From positions 2,854,501 through 2,918,500 of the forward strand of contig NC_084845.1 in the NCBI RefSeq assembly GCF_033115175.1: a stretch of 64,000 nucleotides of DNA, written 5' to 3'. This DNA comes from Lepus europaeus. Lineage: Eukaryota; Chordata; Mammalia; Lagomorpha; Leporidae. The position numbers and the translations under genes were made by a program. Every line of letters starts with the position of its first letter. Positions within the stretch are counted from its first letter, which is position 1. The notes beneath the pieces were generated by a model, which was given only the letters and a program-made list of their open reading frames with translations, was not told where the DNA came from and ran no database searches. This document shows, in pieces, positions 47,466-59,433 of the stretch.

Positions 47466-47631
47466 ATAAACAAGAGTGACAGCTCTCTCACTGACGAGGC
47501 CTCCCAACAGGTCGCTCATCTGTGTGAGAAAACGTGCGGCACCAGTGTCTCCTGACAAGCTAGGGCAAGTTGTTCTCAAACAATTTTAAAGCAATAAATA
47601 AATACGATGATGAAAAAAAAAAAAAAAAAAC

Positions 47632-47944
47632 AGGGCCGGACGTTGCGGCCCAGCAGGGAGCGGCACAGGCTCGAGCCCCGGCTGCTTCACTTCCGATCCA
47701 GCCTCCTGCTAACGCACCTGGGAAAGCGTGCATTAGCTTTAGACTTGGATCCCTGCACCCACGTGGGAGACGAGGATGAGGCTCCCGCCTCCTGGCTTTG
47801 GCCTGGCCCAGCCCCAACCACTGTGGCCTTTGGGGATGGACCAGCGGATGGGAGATATCTACATCTCTCTCCCTCCCTCCCTCTTGCCCCTTCTCTCTAA
47901 CTCTGCCTTTCAGGCAAGTGGATAATCTTTTTTTTTTTTTAAGA
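47632..47944 (+). mobile_element. SINE type A, diverged
   Basis: Head AGGGCCGGACGTTGCGGCCC with a deletion before the box B. Tail TTTCAGGCAAGTGG. Confidence 0.82.
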
Positions 47945-49705
47945 TGAAATAAAATTTAAAAACTAAAAAGAACAAAAAAAAGTGAATGGATGATAGCAAC
48001 AATTATGAAAACCTATGACAGCAGAGAATTCAGTAACAAAGCAAAGGAGCAAAGGAAGAAAACCCAGTATCACCATGACGAGAAGCTACGAAAACACAAG
48101 GTGGATAGCATGAGGCAGGAAAACCAGCGGACACGTAAGGCAATCATGGTGTCCGACTAAGTGAGGAGTTGGTTCTATCAGAATTAACCTGGGTTGTAAA
48201 CGGATTCGATTCCTCATCAAAAGACATAGAAATAAGTGAAACTGAAACTCAAAAAAAATACAAAAGATCAAAGAATTAAAAAGATAGAGAAAAGATATGA
48301 ACCTTTAGCCAGGCTAACAGAGAAAAAAACTCAGATAAAATGAGAGGTAGGAAACATGCCATTGCAAGCTGGAATCCCAGAAATGCAAAAGATCGTAAGA
48401 AACGCTACTGGAAACCTTGACGAAGCAATTCCTGGATCCTGGAACCTGCCGAGATCGAATCCTGAGCATGGGGGATCCAAACAGACCCGCAGGAGCAGCA
48501 AGCCTGGAGCAGCGAGTCTCCCAGGTCAGGCCCAGGGCCTGGTGACGGCTTCGTCACCGAACTCTAAGAACATCCGTGACTTCTACATTTACATAAGGTG
48601 AATGGACTCCGTGTTCTCCACACAGATTCCACTCCACCCTCCCTCGTTTCTTTCTTTTTTTTTTTTTTTTTTTTTTTTGACAGGCAGAGTGGACAGTGAG
48701 AGAGAGAGAGACAGAGGGAAAGGTCTTCCTTTTTGCCATTGGTTCACCCTACAATGGCCGCTGTGGCCGGTGCATCTCACTGATCCGAAGCCAGGAGCCA
48801 GGTGCTTCTCCTGGTCTCCCATGCGGGTGCAGGGCCCAAGCACTTGGGCCATCCTCCACTGCCTTCCCGGGCCACAGCAGAGAGCTGGCCTGGAAGAGGG
48901 GCAACCGGGACAGAATCCGGCGCCCCAACCGGGACTAGAACCCGGTGTGCCGGTGCCGCAAGGCGGAGGATTAGCCTGTTAAGCCACGGCACCGGCCCTC
49001 CCTCGTTTCTTAAAAACACCCACAGAGGAACTGATCAACACATCTGAAACCATCCAAAAATTGGAAGGGATGACGCCCCGCCAAGCTCTTTCTATGAGAC
49101 CAGTATTAATCTGGTACGAAATCAAACAAAGACACAACACCAAAAGGGAACCACAGACCAACATCCGTGACGAACAATAGATGCACAAAGTCCCCACAGA
49201 ATACTAGCACATCTCACACAACGTCTAAACCTCAGACAATGAAATTAGCTCCTCATGTGCAAAAGTCAGTCAAGATGGACCAAAGACCGGAACGCAAGCC
49301 TGAAGCTGCTAAAACAAAGTAGGGGAGGTAACTCGAAGACACTGGTGCGAGCAATGACCTCCTGGCTAAGACCCCGGAAGTGCAGGCAAACTAGGCAAGT
49401 GGGATTCCATCAAACTCGGCAGCTTCTGCACCCCAAAGGGAGAAGCAGCGTGAAGAGACACCCCACGGGACGGGAGAAGGTATCTGCAGAGTCCTTATCC
49501 AACAAAGGATTAACGTCTAGAATGTTCCAAAAAGCTCAGCAACCACCACCACTCAGGAAAGGTGCTGAAGGACCCGCATAGACCTCACTGTTCACGACAG
49601 CCCAGACAGGAAGAAACCTCACTGCCCATCGGCACCTCCCGACCACTCCTTGCCACGCACATCGACATCACAGATACTGATGCGACAAACGGAATAAAAG
49701 CAAGA
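47945..49705 (+). mobile_element. LINE-1 ORF2 remnant with a nested SINE
   Basis: Mid-ORF2 to 48652 (CCAGGTCAGGCCCAGGGCCT matches the ORF2 stretch before the polymerase core). It continues after the SINE from 49010 to 49705 with the order AAAATTGGAAGGGATGACG, AGTGGGATTCCATCAAAC, GGGAGAAGGTATCTGCAG. All frames are broken. Confidence 0.75.
48654..48998 (-). mobile_element. SINE type B
   Basis: Reverse, full length, T23 tail. Duplication CCCTCCCTCGTTTCTT is exact. Confidence 0.97.
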
Positions 49706-49724
49706 GGTGACGTGGGCAGGTATT

Positions 49725-49935
49725 TGCCGGGTGCTTAAGGCACTGGCGCCCCTCTTCCGAGGGTCCCTTTTCCGGCTCGAGCTCCAGATTCCAACTGCTA
49801 ACCCTGGGAGGCAGCAGTGGTCACGCGAGGAACTGGACCCCCTCCAGCCACGTGGACTGCGTTGTCAGCTCCCGGCTCTGTGCGTGCCGGGCCCCAGCCG
49901 TTCAGGTACTGGTGGAGTGAACCAGCAGGTAGCAC
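49725..49935 (+). mobile_element. Very diverged SINE type A
   Basis: Weak order of motifs: CGCCCCTCTTCC, GGCAGCAGTGG, TGGTGGAGTGAACCAGCAGG. Probably an old copy. Confidence 0.45.
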
Positions 49936-49972
49936 TGAGCTCTGAGAACTGGTTTTTTTAAGCGTAGCTGTT

Positions 49973-50240
49973 GGGGATGGCGTGGCTCCGTAGGTTAAAT
50001 CATTGCATGATGCCAATTCCAGTCCCGGCTGCTCCACTTCCAATCCAGCTCCCTGCTCACGTGCCCGGGAAGCAGTGCAAGGTGGCCCAAAGTGCTTGAG
50101 TCCCTGTCACCCATGTGGGAGCCCCGGATGGAGGTCCAGGCTCCCGGTTTTGGCCTGGCTCAGACCTGGCCACTCGGAAAGTAAGTCCGCTGATGGAAGA
50201 TCCCTCTGTATCTCTGTCTCTCGCCTTAACTCTGCCTGGT
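49973..50240 (+). mobile_element. SINE type A, diverged
   Basis: Head with a short deletion, then CCCGGCTGCTCCACTTCC and GAGTCCCTGTCACCC. Ends CTTAACTCTGCC. Confidence 0.8.
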
Positions 50241-51384
50241 GCGATGGAGCCTCATCAGAGGGGCTGGCAGAAGAGCAAGACCCAGCGGGGCCCTCAGCGC
50301 CCCCTAGAGGCCTCCTGACAGTCACCCAGAGCCGAGCTGGGACAGGAAGGAGTTAGGCATTGAGGCCAGGCCGGCACTGCTGCAAGACCTAGAAAGTTCC
50401 AGAGACGCCGGGCCTCTCGGCATCAATTCAAGGCAGAGCGGTGACTTTCCTCCAACAAACCTCTGAAATGCATGGGCCGGGCACCCGTGCATTTTCCTAG
50501 TCTCTATTTATGCATGGGCAGGGGAGGCGGAGGTGGAGGTGGAGGTGGAGGTGGAGGCGGAGGAGACAGCGATGAGCCTGGAACTCAACCCACCTGCTAG
50601 AGCCACGGCGGAGCCTCTGAGAGCACCTAGCAGGAAGCTGGAACTGGGAGAGAGCGGGTGCTCCGATGTGGGGCACGGGCGCCCGAGCGGCCGCTCCCCT
50701 GCGAACGCACTCACCCAGTTCATTGTCAGTTCCCGCCCCAGGGAAGGCAGCAGCTGGGACACGGGGGCTCCACACCTGCAGAGCTGTCTCTGTGGGCACC
50801 GCCGCGGTTGCGCTCCACAGAGCTCACTCCCCCCGACGTGGAACAGGGCCGCTCTGGGGCAAGGAGCCAGCAGCGCCCCTCCGCCCGGCCCACCGAGAAG
50901 CCACGTCCCTGAAGAGTGAACGGTCCTCTCCGTGCTCAGCGGCTCAGGCGGGAGGGGGCGCAGGGAGGGCTCCCGGGCTCCACCCAGGCCCACCTGGCAG
51001 CAGGGCAGCTGGTTTCCAGCACCCAGGCCCGGGACCCCCAGCTGAGAGCTGTTCTCAGATGAAACCAAGGCGATAGGGTCCCAGGCGAGGGGCAGGGCCC
51101 ACACCTGCGGGGAGTGGGCTCGGAGGACGTGGCCCCTGCTCAGTGGAACCAGGAGACGGTTCAGGCGCTGACCTGCGGTGGGGAGCGGGCAAGGAGAGCC
51201 CCAGCACAGCCCAGCAGGGGGCAGGTGGCTCCTGTGCGCCCGCAGTGCCCAACGGGAAACGCCCCAAGCAGCTTGCACCCAGAGCCAGCCCCTCCAGGGG
51301 CCTGGGGAACCACATTTTCTTGTCTCCTCCATCACGGAAGAACCCCTAGCCCAAGACGCTGACACGGGTGACACGGGTGACACG
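50241..51384. other. GC-rich unique region
   Basis: (GGAGGT)n-like microsatellite at 50524-50564, then CpG-rich DNA with small open frames. No protein recognised. A 9-base GACACGGGT tandem lies near 51360. Confidence 0.4.
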
Positions 51385-51701
51385 CCAGCATGGCGGCTCC
51401 TCGGGTTAAGCCGCTGCTTTGTGATGCCGGCATCGCATATCAAAGCACTGGTTCAAGTCCCAGCTACACCGCTTCCAGTCCACTACATGGGAAGGCCAAA
51501 GACGGCCCAGGTACTCAGGCCCCTGCCACCCACAGGGGAGACCCGGATGGAGTTCCTAGAACTGGCTTCAGCCTGGTCCAGCCCTGGCTGTTGGGGCCAT
51601 TTATGGAGTGATCCAGCGGACAGGGCATGCGTTCTCGCTCTCCGTCTCGCTGTGTGTGTGTGTGTGTGTGTTTCTCTCCCAGATAAAGAAATCTTTGTAA
51701 A
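51385..51701 (+). mobile_element. SINE type A with (TG)n
   Basis: The tail contains (TG)11 at 51650-51671 before CTCTCCCAGATAAAGAAATC. Confidence 0.82.
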
Positions 51702-51904
51702 GTGGGCATGCAGTTCGAGTGGAAGGATGCTCCCGGGCAGGGTTGGTCATTTCCACAATTGAGGCCACCTGGGGTCCTCCTGCCCAAAAGAAAAAGCCCA
51801 CAGGCCTGCTTCTGCCGGGCTCTGAACACACGGGGCCGTGAACCGGCACATGAGCACGCACGCTCCAGAGTGAGCACCAACAAAAGCGTTTCTCAATTAC
51901 ATAA
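51702..51904. other. Unassigned sequence
   Basis: Nothing recognised. Confidence 0.3.
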
Positions 51905-52222
51905 AGGGGCCAGCGCTGTGGCGTAGCGGGTAAAGCCGTCGCCTGCAGTGCCTGCATCCTATACAGGCGCCAGCTCAAGTCCCCGCTGGCCCACTTCCAA
52001 TCCAGCTCCCCGCCAATGCGCCTGGGAAAGCAGTGGAGGACGGCCCCAGCACTTGGGCCCCTGCACCCGTGTGGGAGACCCGGAAGCAGCTCCTGGCTCC
52101 TGGCTTTGGATCGGCGCAGCTCCAGCTGATGCGGCCAACTGGGGAGTGAACCAGTGAAAGGAAGACCTCTCTCTCTGTCTATAACGCTACCTCTCAAATA
52201 ATAAATAAATCTTTTAAAAAGT
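51905..52222 (+). mobile_element. SINE type A
   Basis: Complete; head GGGGCCAGCGCTGTGGCGTA, tail CTCTCAAATAATAAATAAATC. Confidence 0.93.
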
Positions 52223-52548
52223 TTAAAAAAAACATAAAAGCAATAACAAAACAGAGCTGTCTACAGAGCACGTGCAGCGCTCCCGACGGGCAGAGAGACG
52301 CAGCTGCAGAGCCGGGTGGCACGCGCTCACCCTCGGTCACGCTCCTGTGCAGCTCTGGCCTTCGTATCTCTAACCTGCTGAGTATCACAGCTGGTGACGC
52401 CTTAGGCCTGCGATTATGGGGCGGTTGAAATCACGCTTTTGCAAAAACTAGCAGGAAAAAAGGAAGGAGGGGGTGAGGGAGGGGAGAATGGTCATGTTCT
52501 CAGAGTTGTACCTATGAGATGGATGAAGTCTGTTCTTAAAACAGGGCG
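52223..52548. other. Unassigned sequence
   Basis: Short unique stretch, moderately GC-rich, no coding exon. Confidence 0.3.
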
Positions 52549-52774
52549 GTCTCGGCCCGCACCGCGGCTTAACAGGCTAATCCTCCGCCTTGCAGCGCCG
52601 GCACACCGGGTTCTAGACCTGGTTGGGGCGCTGGATTCTATCCCGGTTGCCCCTCTTCCAGGCCAGCTCTCTGCTGTGGCCCGGGAAGGCAGTGGAGGAT
52701 GGCCCAAGTGCTTGGGCCCTGCACCCGCATGGGAGACCAGGAGAAGCACCTGGCTCCTGGCTTCGGATCAGCGA
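52549..52774 (+). mobile_element. SINE type B, 3'-truncated
   Basis: The head and body are near-consensus up to GGCTTCGGATCAGCGAG, then end without tail or poly-A. Reverse transcription truncates the 5' end, so loss of the 3' end needs a later deletion. Confidence 0.93.
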
Positions 52775-53189
52775 GCCCGTGACGATTTCCGTGCAAACCG
52801 ACGTGACCCGCGGCCTGCGCCGCAGGTGCGCCCGGCCCTGTAAGCGTGGAGGTGGGCCAGTGACCCGAGGACCGCACTCAGACGGGTCTGACTGCACAGC
52901 GCGGGCCTCTCCCCACAGTCTGAGTCTCCGATCCCAGGTGTGCTGAGGCTGCGCCCGCCGCACCTGACCCTCTCGGCGGGGCGTAAACGCCTCAGGTGGT
53001 TCTGCTGGGCGGTGAGCGGCCCACACGGCAAGGCGGCAAGGCGGCATCCCCCGCCCCGCGCCAGGCATGCGGGGGCGTGCGCGTGGTGCCCTGTGCGGAT
53101 GCGGGCGGCGGACCTGAACCCTGCGCGGCCGAAACGAGGCGAGAGCGCTGCGGTGGCGGGGGGACGCTTACTGGGGCGCGCCCTGGGCA
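52775..53189. other. CpG-rich unique sequence
   Basis: High CpG, abutting the broken SINE. No exon recognised. Confidence 0.4.
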
Positions 53190-53425
53190 TTAGTCGCTGC
53201 TGGGGACGCACAGGGGAGCCCTCCCCACCCCGTTTCCAAGCCCGGCTTCCTGCGAACGCGCACCGGGAGGCGGTGGGCTGTGGCTTGGGCACTTGGGTCC
53301 CCACCGCCCGCTCACCTGAGCGCCCCAGGCGGAGTCCCAGCCTCCTGGCTCCGGCTTGGCCCAGCTCCAGCTGCTCCTAGCGGTTGCAGGATAAACCAGA
53401 GGGAAGCCTCCTCTCCCTGCGGTGC
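53190..53425 (+). mobile_element. Diverged SINE type A
   Basis: Body motifs in order (CCGGCTTCCTGCGAACGCGC, CCTCCTGGCTCCGGCTTGGC, GGATAAACCAGAGGG) but no head or tail. Confidence 0.6.
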
Positions 53426-53937
53426 ACGGTGTGGGCTCGGTGTGGGCTCGGCTGCGTGCGCCTTGGGCTGACCCCCGACCGCCAGGCCCACCTCCGCCAG
53501 CCTGAGCCCGCGCCCGCGGAGGGCAGGGGACCTTGCTCGCCGTCCCTGCCCTCAGCAGCAGCCATGCGGGGTGGGACCCCAAGGAGCGGGCCCGGCCACC
53601 CCACCCACCAGAACCGCGCGCCACTCCCCAAGACCCCGCCCAGCCGCACGCCGTCCTCCACCCCAGCTTCTCCCGCTGGGCAACTCCCTGCTGCCTCTGG
53701 GTCCACGGCGCCCCGGCACAGGGCCCACCGCCTGCACCCTCACCGTCAGGGGCAGCTGGGAACGCGGCCTCCACAGAGCCCTTCCCACCCCCTGCGCCCG
53801 TGCGGGCTCCCGGGTCCCCACGGCTGTCCTGGGCACTCCCCCGTCTGGGACTCCCCAGAGGCCGTCTAACCCCTGCTCCGAGATAGCATCACCCGGGGAG
53901 CCACCGTGTTAATGCAGCCACGACCGACCGACCTACA
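53426..53937. other. CpG-rich unique sequence
   Basis: GC-rich, open for long stretches on both strands because of base composition. No recognised exon. Confidence 0.4.
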
Positions 53938-55553
53938 CACACACACCCTCCCTCTGTGGTGCTACACACACACACACACACACACCCTCCCTCTGTGGTG
54001 CTACACACACACACACACACCCTCCCTCTGTGGTGCTACACACACACACACCCTCCCTCTGTGGGTGGTGCTACACACACACACACACACCCTCCCTCTG
54101 TGGTGCTACACACACACACACACCCTCCCTCTGTGGTGCTACACACACACACACACACCCTCCCTCTGTGGGTGGTGCTACACACACACACACACACACC
54201 CTCTGTGGTGCTACACACACACCCTCCCTCTGTGGGTGGTGCTACACACACACACACACACCCTACCTCTGTGGTGCTACACACACACACCCTCCCTCTG
54301 TGGTGCTACACACACACACACCCTCCCTCTGTGGTGCTACACACACACACACACCCTCCCTCTGTGGTGCTACACACACACACACACCCTCCCTCTGTGG
54401 TGCTACACACACACACACACACCCTCCCTCTGTGGTGCTACACACACACACACACACCCTCCCTCTGTGGGTGGTGCTACACACACACACACACACCCTA
54501 CCTCTGTGGTGCTACACACACACACCCTCCCTCTGTGGTGCTACACACACACACACACCCTCCCTCTGTGGTGCTACACACACACACACACACCCTCCCT
54601 CTGTGGTGCTACACACACACACACACACCCTCCCTCTGTGGGTGGTGCTACACACACACACACACACACACCCTCTGTGGTGCTACACACACACCCTCCC
54701 TCTGTGGGTGGTGCTACACACACACACACACACCCTACCTCTGTGGTGCTACACACACACACCCTCCCTCTGTGGTGCTACACACACACACACCCTCCCT
54801 CTGTGGTGCTACACACACACACACACCCCTCCCTCTGTGGTGCTACACACACACACACACCCTCCCTCTGTGGTGCTACACACACACACACACCCTCCCT
54901 CTGTGGTGCTACACACACACACACACACCCTCCCTCTGTGGGTGGTGCTACACACACACACACACACCCTACCTCTGTGGTGCTACACACACACACCCTC
55001 CCTCTGTGGTGCTACACACACACACACACACACCCTCCCTCTGTGGTGCTACACACACACACACACACCCTCCCTCTGTGGTGCTACACACACACACACA
55101 CACCCTACCTCTGTGGTGCTACACACACACACCCTCCCTCTGTGGTGCTACACACACACACACCCTCCCTCTGTGGTGCTACACACACACACACACCCTC
55201 CCTCTGTGGTGCTACACACACACACACACCCTCCCTCTGTGGTGCTACACACACACACACACCCTCCCTCTGTGGTGCTACACACACACACACACACCCT
55301 CCCTCTGTGGTGCTACACACACACACACACACCCTCCCTCTGTGGGTGGTGCTACACACACACACACACACCCTACCTCTGTGGTGCTACACACACACAC
55401 CCTCCCTCTGTGGTGCTACACACACACACACACCCCCTACCTCTGTGGTGCTACACACACACACCCTCCCTCTGTGGTGCTACACACACACACACACACC
55501 CTCCCTCTGTGGTGCTACACACACACACACACACACCCTCCCTCTGTGGTGCT
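53938..55553. repeat. CA-containing minisatellite with higher-order structure, ~48 units
   Basis: Each unit is an (AC)n run of variable length plus CCCTCCCTCTGTGGTGCTA. Three recurrent variants exist: L has GTGGGTGG, T has CCCTACC, D lacks CTCCC. The order L-D-L-T occurs twice (about 54155-54280 and 54630-54755), and T nearly always follows L. The array therefore grew by copying multi-unit blocks as well as single units. Confidence 0.97.
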
Positions 55554-56261
55554 CCCTACTGCTCCTGGGATACACCCAAAGAGCACGCAGCCACCCTGCA
55601 TGGGCCCCGCCCTCCACACAGCATGTGGCTAGTCCACACGTGGCCTTGCTCCATACAGACCTCCGATCCACCGGGTCAAGGTCAGTGTCTCCTGTAACAG
55701 TCACACTGGGAGGTGCCGGGGCTAGGGCTCTGACGGTGTCTGCAGGGGGACCATGTGCCAGTGCACGTGGCTGTCGGGGGGGGGACGCTGGGGCCCCAGG
55801 AGAAGCACTGCCCTGTGCTGGGCTGGAAGGCGGCGAGGTGGGGCCGTGCCTGAGGCAGGAGTGAGAGCACACGAGTGTCTTCGGGGCTTGTGTCGGAGAC
55901 GGGGGTGGGGGCAAAGGCTGCAGACACCATGTGCCTTAAACAATTCCTTCACCGAACGGTGTGCGTGCAGCCCTCGCAGGAGCACCGTCCACCAAGGAAC
56001 CCAGCCATTTCCCACAAACCCTGACTGCTCCAGCCAAGCACAGGCGGCCTCTGGTGCCCCCTGCTGGCCCAGAAACCACAACTCAGAGCAAACTCCGGCA
56101 TCCGCCAAGTACCATCCAACACAGGATGGCCAATGTGGGTATTTAAGTTCACGAGATACAGAGAGAAAATCTCTTCACACCAGCCGCGTTTCAGGTGCTC
56201 AGCGGTGGCACGGAGCTAGTGGCAAGCCTTGCGCCAGCACAGAGGACATTTCCAACATCTC
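55554..56261. other. Unique sequence right of the minisatellite
   Basis: No repeat or coding similarity recognised. Confidence 0.4.
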
Positions 56262-56570
56262 GGGGCTGTGGCACAACGGGGGAAGCCGCCTGCCGCGCTG
56301 GCATCCCATGTGGGCGCCGGTTCGCATCCTGATCCAGCTCCACTTCTGACCCGGCCCCCTGCTAATGTGCCTGGGAGAGCAGCAGACCATGGCGCTCAGG
56401 TGGGAAACCCAGAAGCAGCTCCTGACGCCCGGCTTCGGCCTGGCCCAGCCCTGGCCATTGCTATCATTTGGGAAGTGAACCAGCAGCTGGAAGAGCAATT
56501 CTCCGGCTCCCCCACCACACCCCGCCTTCTCTGTAACTCTGTCTTCAAATGATTTTTAAAAATTAAAAAA
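56262..56570 (+). mobile_element. SINE type A, diverged
   Basis: Short head GGGGCTGTGGCACAACGGGG; tail TCTTCAAATGATTTTTAAAA. Confidence 0.82.
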
Positions 56571-56967
56571 AGGAACACAACAGGCTTCAACGTACTCAGG
56601 GTCATCGATGACAACCACAGCCAACGCCACACTGAATGGGGAAAAGCGGAATCTGTTTCTTCCAGAACCTGGAAGGACGGCCACTCCCAGCACTCTGACT
56701 CCACACACTCCTGGAAGTTCTAGCCAGAGTCCACAGGCAAGAGACAGAAGGGGCATACAGACAGGAAGGCAGTCGGACTCACTGAGCAAGAGACTCCAGG
56801 TCCGCTCCGTTCACAACTGCCACAAAATTAAATACAGCGCACACTCAACCAAGGCTCTGAGAGACCTACACAGTAAACACTGCCGAACGTGCAAGAGAAT
56901 AAATTAAACAGGACACAGAGAGAAGACCTCCCATGGCCATAGATTGGAAGAATTATATTAAAATGTC
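56571..56967 (+). mobile_element. LINE-1 ORF2 fragment
   Basis: Near 56635 it reads CACTGAATGGGGAAAAGCGG, matching the ORF2 NGEK region. It resumes at about 57600 after two SINEs. Confidence 0.65.
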
Positions 56968-57280
56968 CAGGGCCGGCGCTGTGGGGAAGTGGGTAAAGCT
57001 GCTGCCTGCAGTGCTGGCATCCCATATGGGCGCCGGTTCGAGTCCCGGCTGCTCCACTTCCGATCCAGCTCTCTATGGCCTGGATAGCAGTAGAAGATGG
57101 CCCAAGTCCTTGGGTCCCTGCACACGTGTGGGAGACCTGGAAAAAGCTCCTGGCTCCTGGCTCTGGATCAGTGCAGCTCTGGCCACTGCGGTCACTTCTG
57201 GAGTGAACCAGCAGATGGAAGACCTCTCTGTCTCCCTCTGTCATTCAAATAAACAAAATAATTCAAAATAAAAAATAAAA
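56968..57280 (+). mobile_element. SINE type A
   Basis: Complete; AAAATGTCCA flanks both sides. Confidence 0.94.
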
Positions 57281-57289
57281 TGTCCAAAT

Positions 57290-57599
57290 TGGGGCTGACA
57301 TTGTAGCATAGTGGATTATGCCACCACTTGCGACACTGGCATCCAAAATAGGCCAGTTTGAGGCCCAGCTGCTCCACTTCTGACCCAGCTCCCTGCTAAT
57401 GTACCTGGGAAAGCAGCAGAGGGTGGGCCAAGTGCTTGGGCTCCTGCCATCTACAAGGGAGATCTGGAAGAAGCTCCTGGCTCCTGGCTTTGGCCAATGA
57501 GGTCATATGGGGAGTGAGCCAGCGGACAGATCAATCTCTCTCTCTAACTCAGACTTTCAAATAAGTAAATCTTTTTAAAACATTAAAAAATAAATAAAA
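57290..57599 (+). mobile_element. SINE type A
   Basis: More diverged than its left neighbour. Tail AAATAAGTAAATC then A-rich. Confidence 0.88.
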
Positions 57600-57985
57600 T
57601 ACCTAAATTACCCAACACAGTTTACAGAGTTAATGCAATTCTCATCAAAATATAAATGACGCTGCTCACAGAACTACAAAGAAACACCCTACAGCTCAGA
57701 TAGGACACAGAAGACCCCAGACGGCCAAAGCAGCCTTCCCTTGCCCGGTAACAAAGCTGGAGGCACCGCAGAACCCAGCGTCAGGCCAGCCCAGCGGTCT
57801 TGGCATAGAGGGCCACCCAGGCCAATGGGACACGACAGAAACCCCGGCAGTGAGGGCCCATCTACAAGAAACTTCTCTTTGGCGAAGCTAAAACACCCTA
57901 GAGAAGAGACATTCTCTCTGACAAACAGTGCAGGGAAAACGGACAAGCAAAAGCTGGAACAAGAGCCCCACCCCACGGAACCATC
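57600..57985 (+). mobile_element. LINE-1 ORF2 fragment, continuation
   Basis: Words such as CAATTCTCATCAAAATAT keep L1 order from 56571-56967. Confidence 0.6.
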
Positions 57986-58009
57986 CGCTCTGAACGGCTC
58001 AAGGGTCTC

Positions 58010-58290
58010 CACATGGTGCAGACATGCTGGTGCGGCAGGCTAAGCCAGCACTCGGCACGCTGGTGATGCCAGCATCCCGTAGCAGAGCGCTGTTTGGGTC
58101 CTGGCCACTCCACTCCCACTCTAACTTCCTGCGACTGGCCCTAGGGAGGCAGTGGAAGACGGCCGAGTACCTGCACCCCCGCCACTGTGGGGGAGACCTG
58201 GTGATTCTGGCTCCAGCCTGCCCCAGTCACCAGGGAGGGAGCCAGTGGGGGGATTTCTCTCTGGCACTCTTTCATAGAAACCGATCTTTA
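58010..58290 (+). mobile_element. Diverged SINE type A
   Basis: GGTGCGGCAGGCTAAGCC head-like part, body CTGGCCACTCCACTCCC. Tail lost. Confidence 0.65.
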
Positions 58291-58303
58291 GAACGAACCT
58301 GCA

Positions 58304-58599
58304 GGGGGTCAGCGTTGTGGCCCAGCTGGTAGAGTCAACTCCTGCGACGCCGGCATCCCATATGGCCACCGGTTCCCGCCAGGCTGCTCCTCTTCCGATC
58401 CAGCTCCCTGCTACGGCCTGGGAACAGCAGCAGCAGGTGGCCCAAGTGCTTTGACCCCTGCACCCACACAGGTGACCTGGAGGAAGCTCCTGGCTCCTGG
58501 CCATGCAGCCATCTGAGCGGTGAACCAGCGTATGGAGGATCTATCTCTCGTCTCTCTGTAACTCCTTCCAATAAATAAACAAATCATAAAAAATTCTTT
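58304..58599 (+). mobile_element. SINE type A
   Basis: Head GGGGGTCAGCGTTGTGGCCC; tail CCAATAAATAAACAAATC. Confidence 0.9.
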
Positions 58600-58647
58600 T
58601 CAAAAAATTATCTTCTTATGACTTACCCAATTATAATATATACATTG

Positions 58648-58904
58648 AGGTATTTTTTTAAAGATGTCGTTGTTTGAAAGGCAGAGTTAGAGAGAGAGAA
58701 GCTTCCATCTGCTGGTTCAGTCCCCAAGTGGCCACAATGGTCAGGGCTGGGCCAAATCGGAGCCTGGAGCTTCATCCAGGTCTGCCACGTGGGTGCTGGG
58801 GCCCAGGGACATTAGCAGGGAGCATGTGAGGTGGAACAGCCGGGCCTTGAACTGGCGCTCACATGGGGTGCCGGAGTCACAGGCAGTTCCTTAACCGCTG
58901 GGGG
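58648..58904 (-). mobile_element. SINE type A, diverged
   Basis: Reverse copy from TTTTTTTAAAGATGTCGTTG to a reduced head. Confidence 0.8.
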
Positions 58905-59433
58905 CCACACAGCCCACGCCCCCTGTGCCCCTCCCCCCGGGACTAGGGCCAGGGCTCAGTGTGTCTGGCTGGCACACACCCCAGGTGGAGAGCACCCTCC
59001 TCTGACGGGAGGAACCCCGCAGAGCTCACAAAGCAGAGTGACTGTGTGTTCCACGAATTCGGACACTGCGTTAGCCGGACGACTGGCACCCAGCACACGA
59101 GCCGGCCCACTCCAACCACCGACTTGCCGTCTGAGAGCTCGCTGAGACTCGCTGCCCGCCTGCGCTACGCGTCCCTGCGGCCCGCACTGCGGCCGCCTCC
59201 TGCTGAGAGGAGGGCCTCCGCCAGGCACAAGATTCGCTGGCGGCCAAGGAAACCAGAGACCTTCAGTGAAGACGCAGGTGTTCCCTACGCACTCTGAACG
59301 CCTGCCGCGTCCCCACTAGGGCTCCCAGGAGGAAGCTGTCCACGAGGAATCCTGGGAAGGCTTTCAAACAGAGTAGAATCTCAGCAGAGACCCAGTCCCT
59401 GGGAAACGAGACAGCAAACAGACCGCTTTCACA
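58905..59433. other. GC-rich unique sequence
   Basis: No recognisable repeat or exon. Confidence 0.4.

Noticed and set aside
53906-55864. Open frames of 555-652 codons in three plus frames
   Set aside because: They are translations of the CA minisatellite (THTHT, PLWCY repeats); openness follows from the repeat unit, with no start context or domain.
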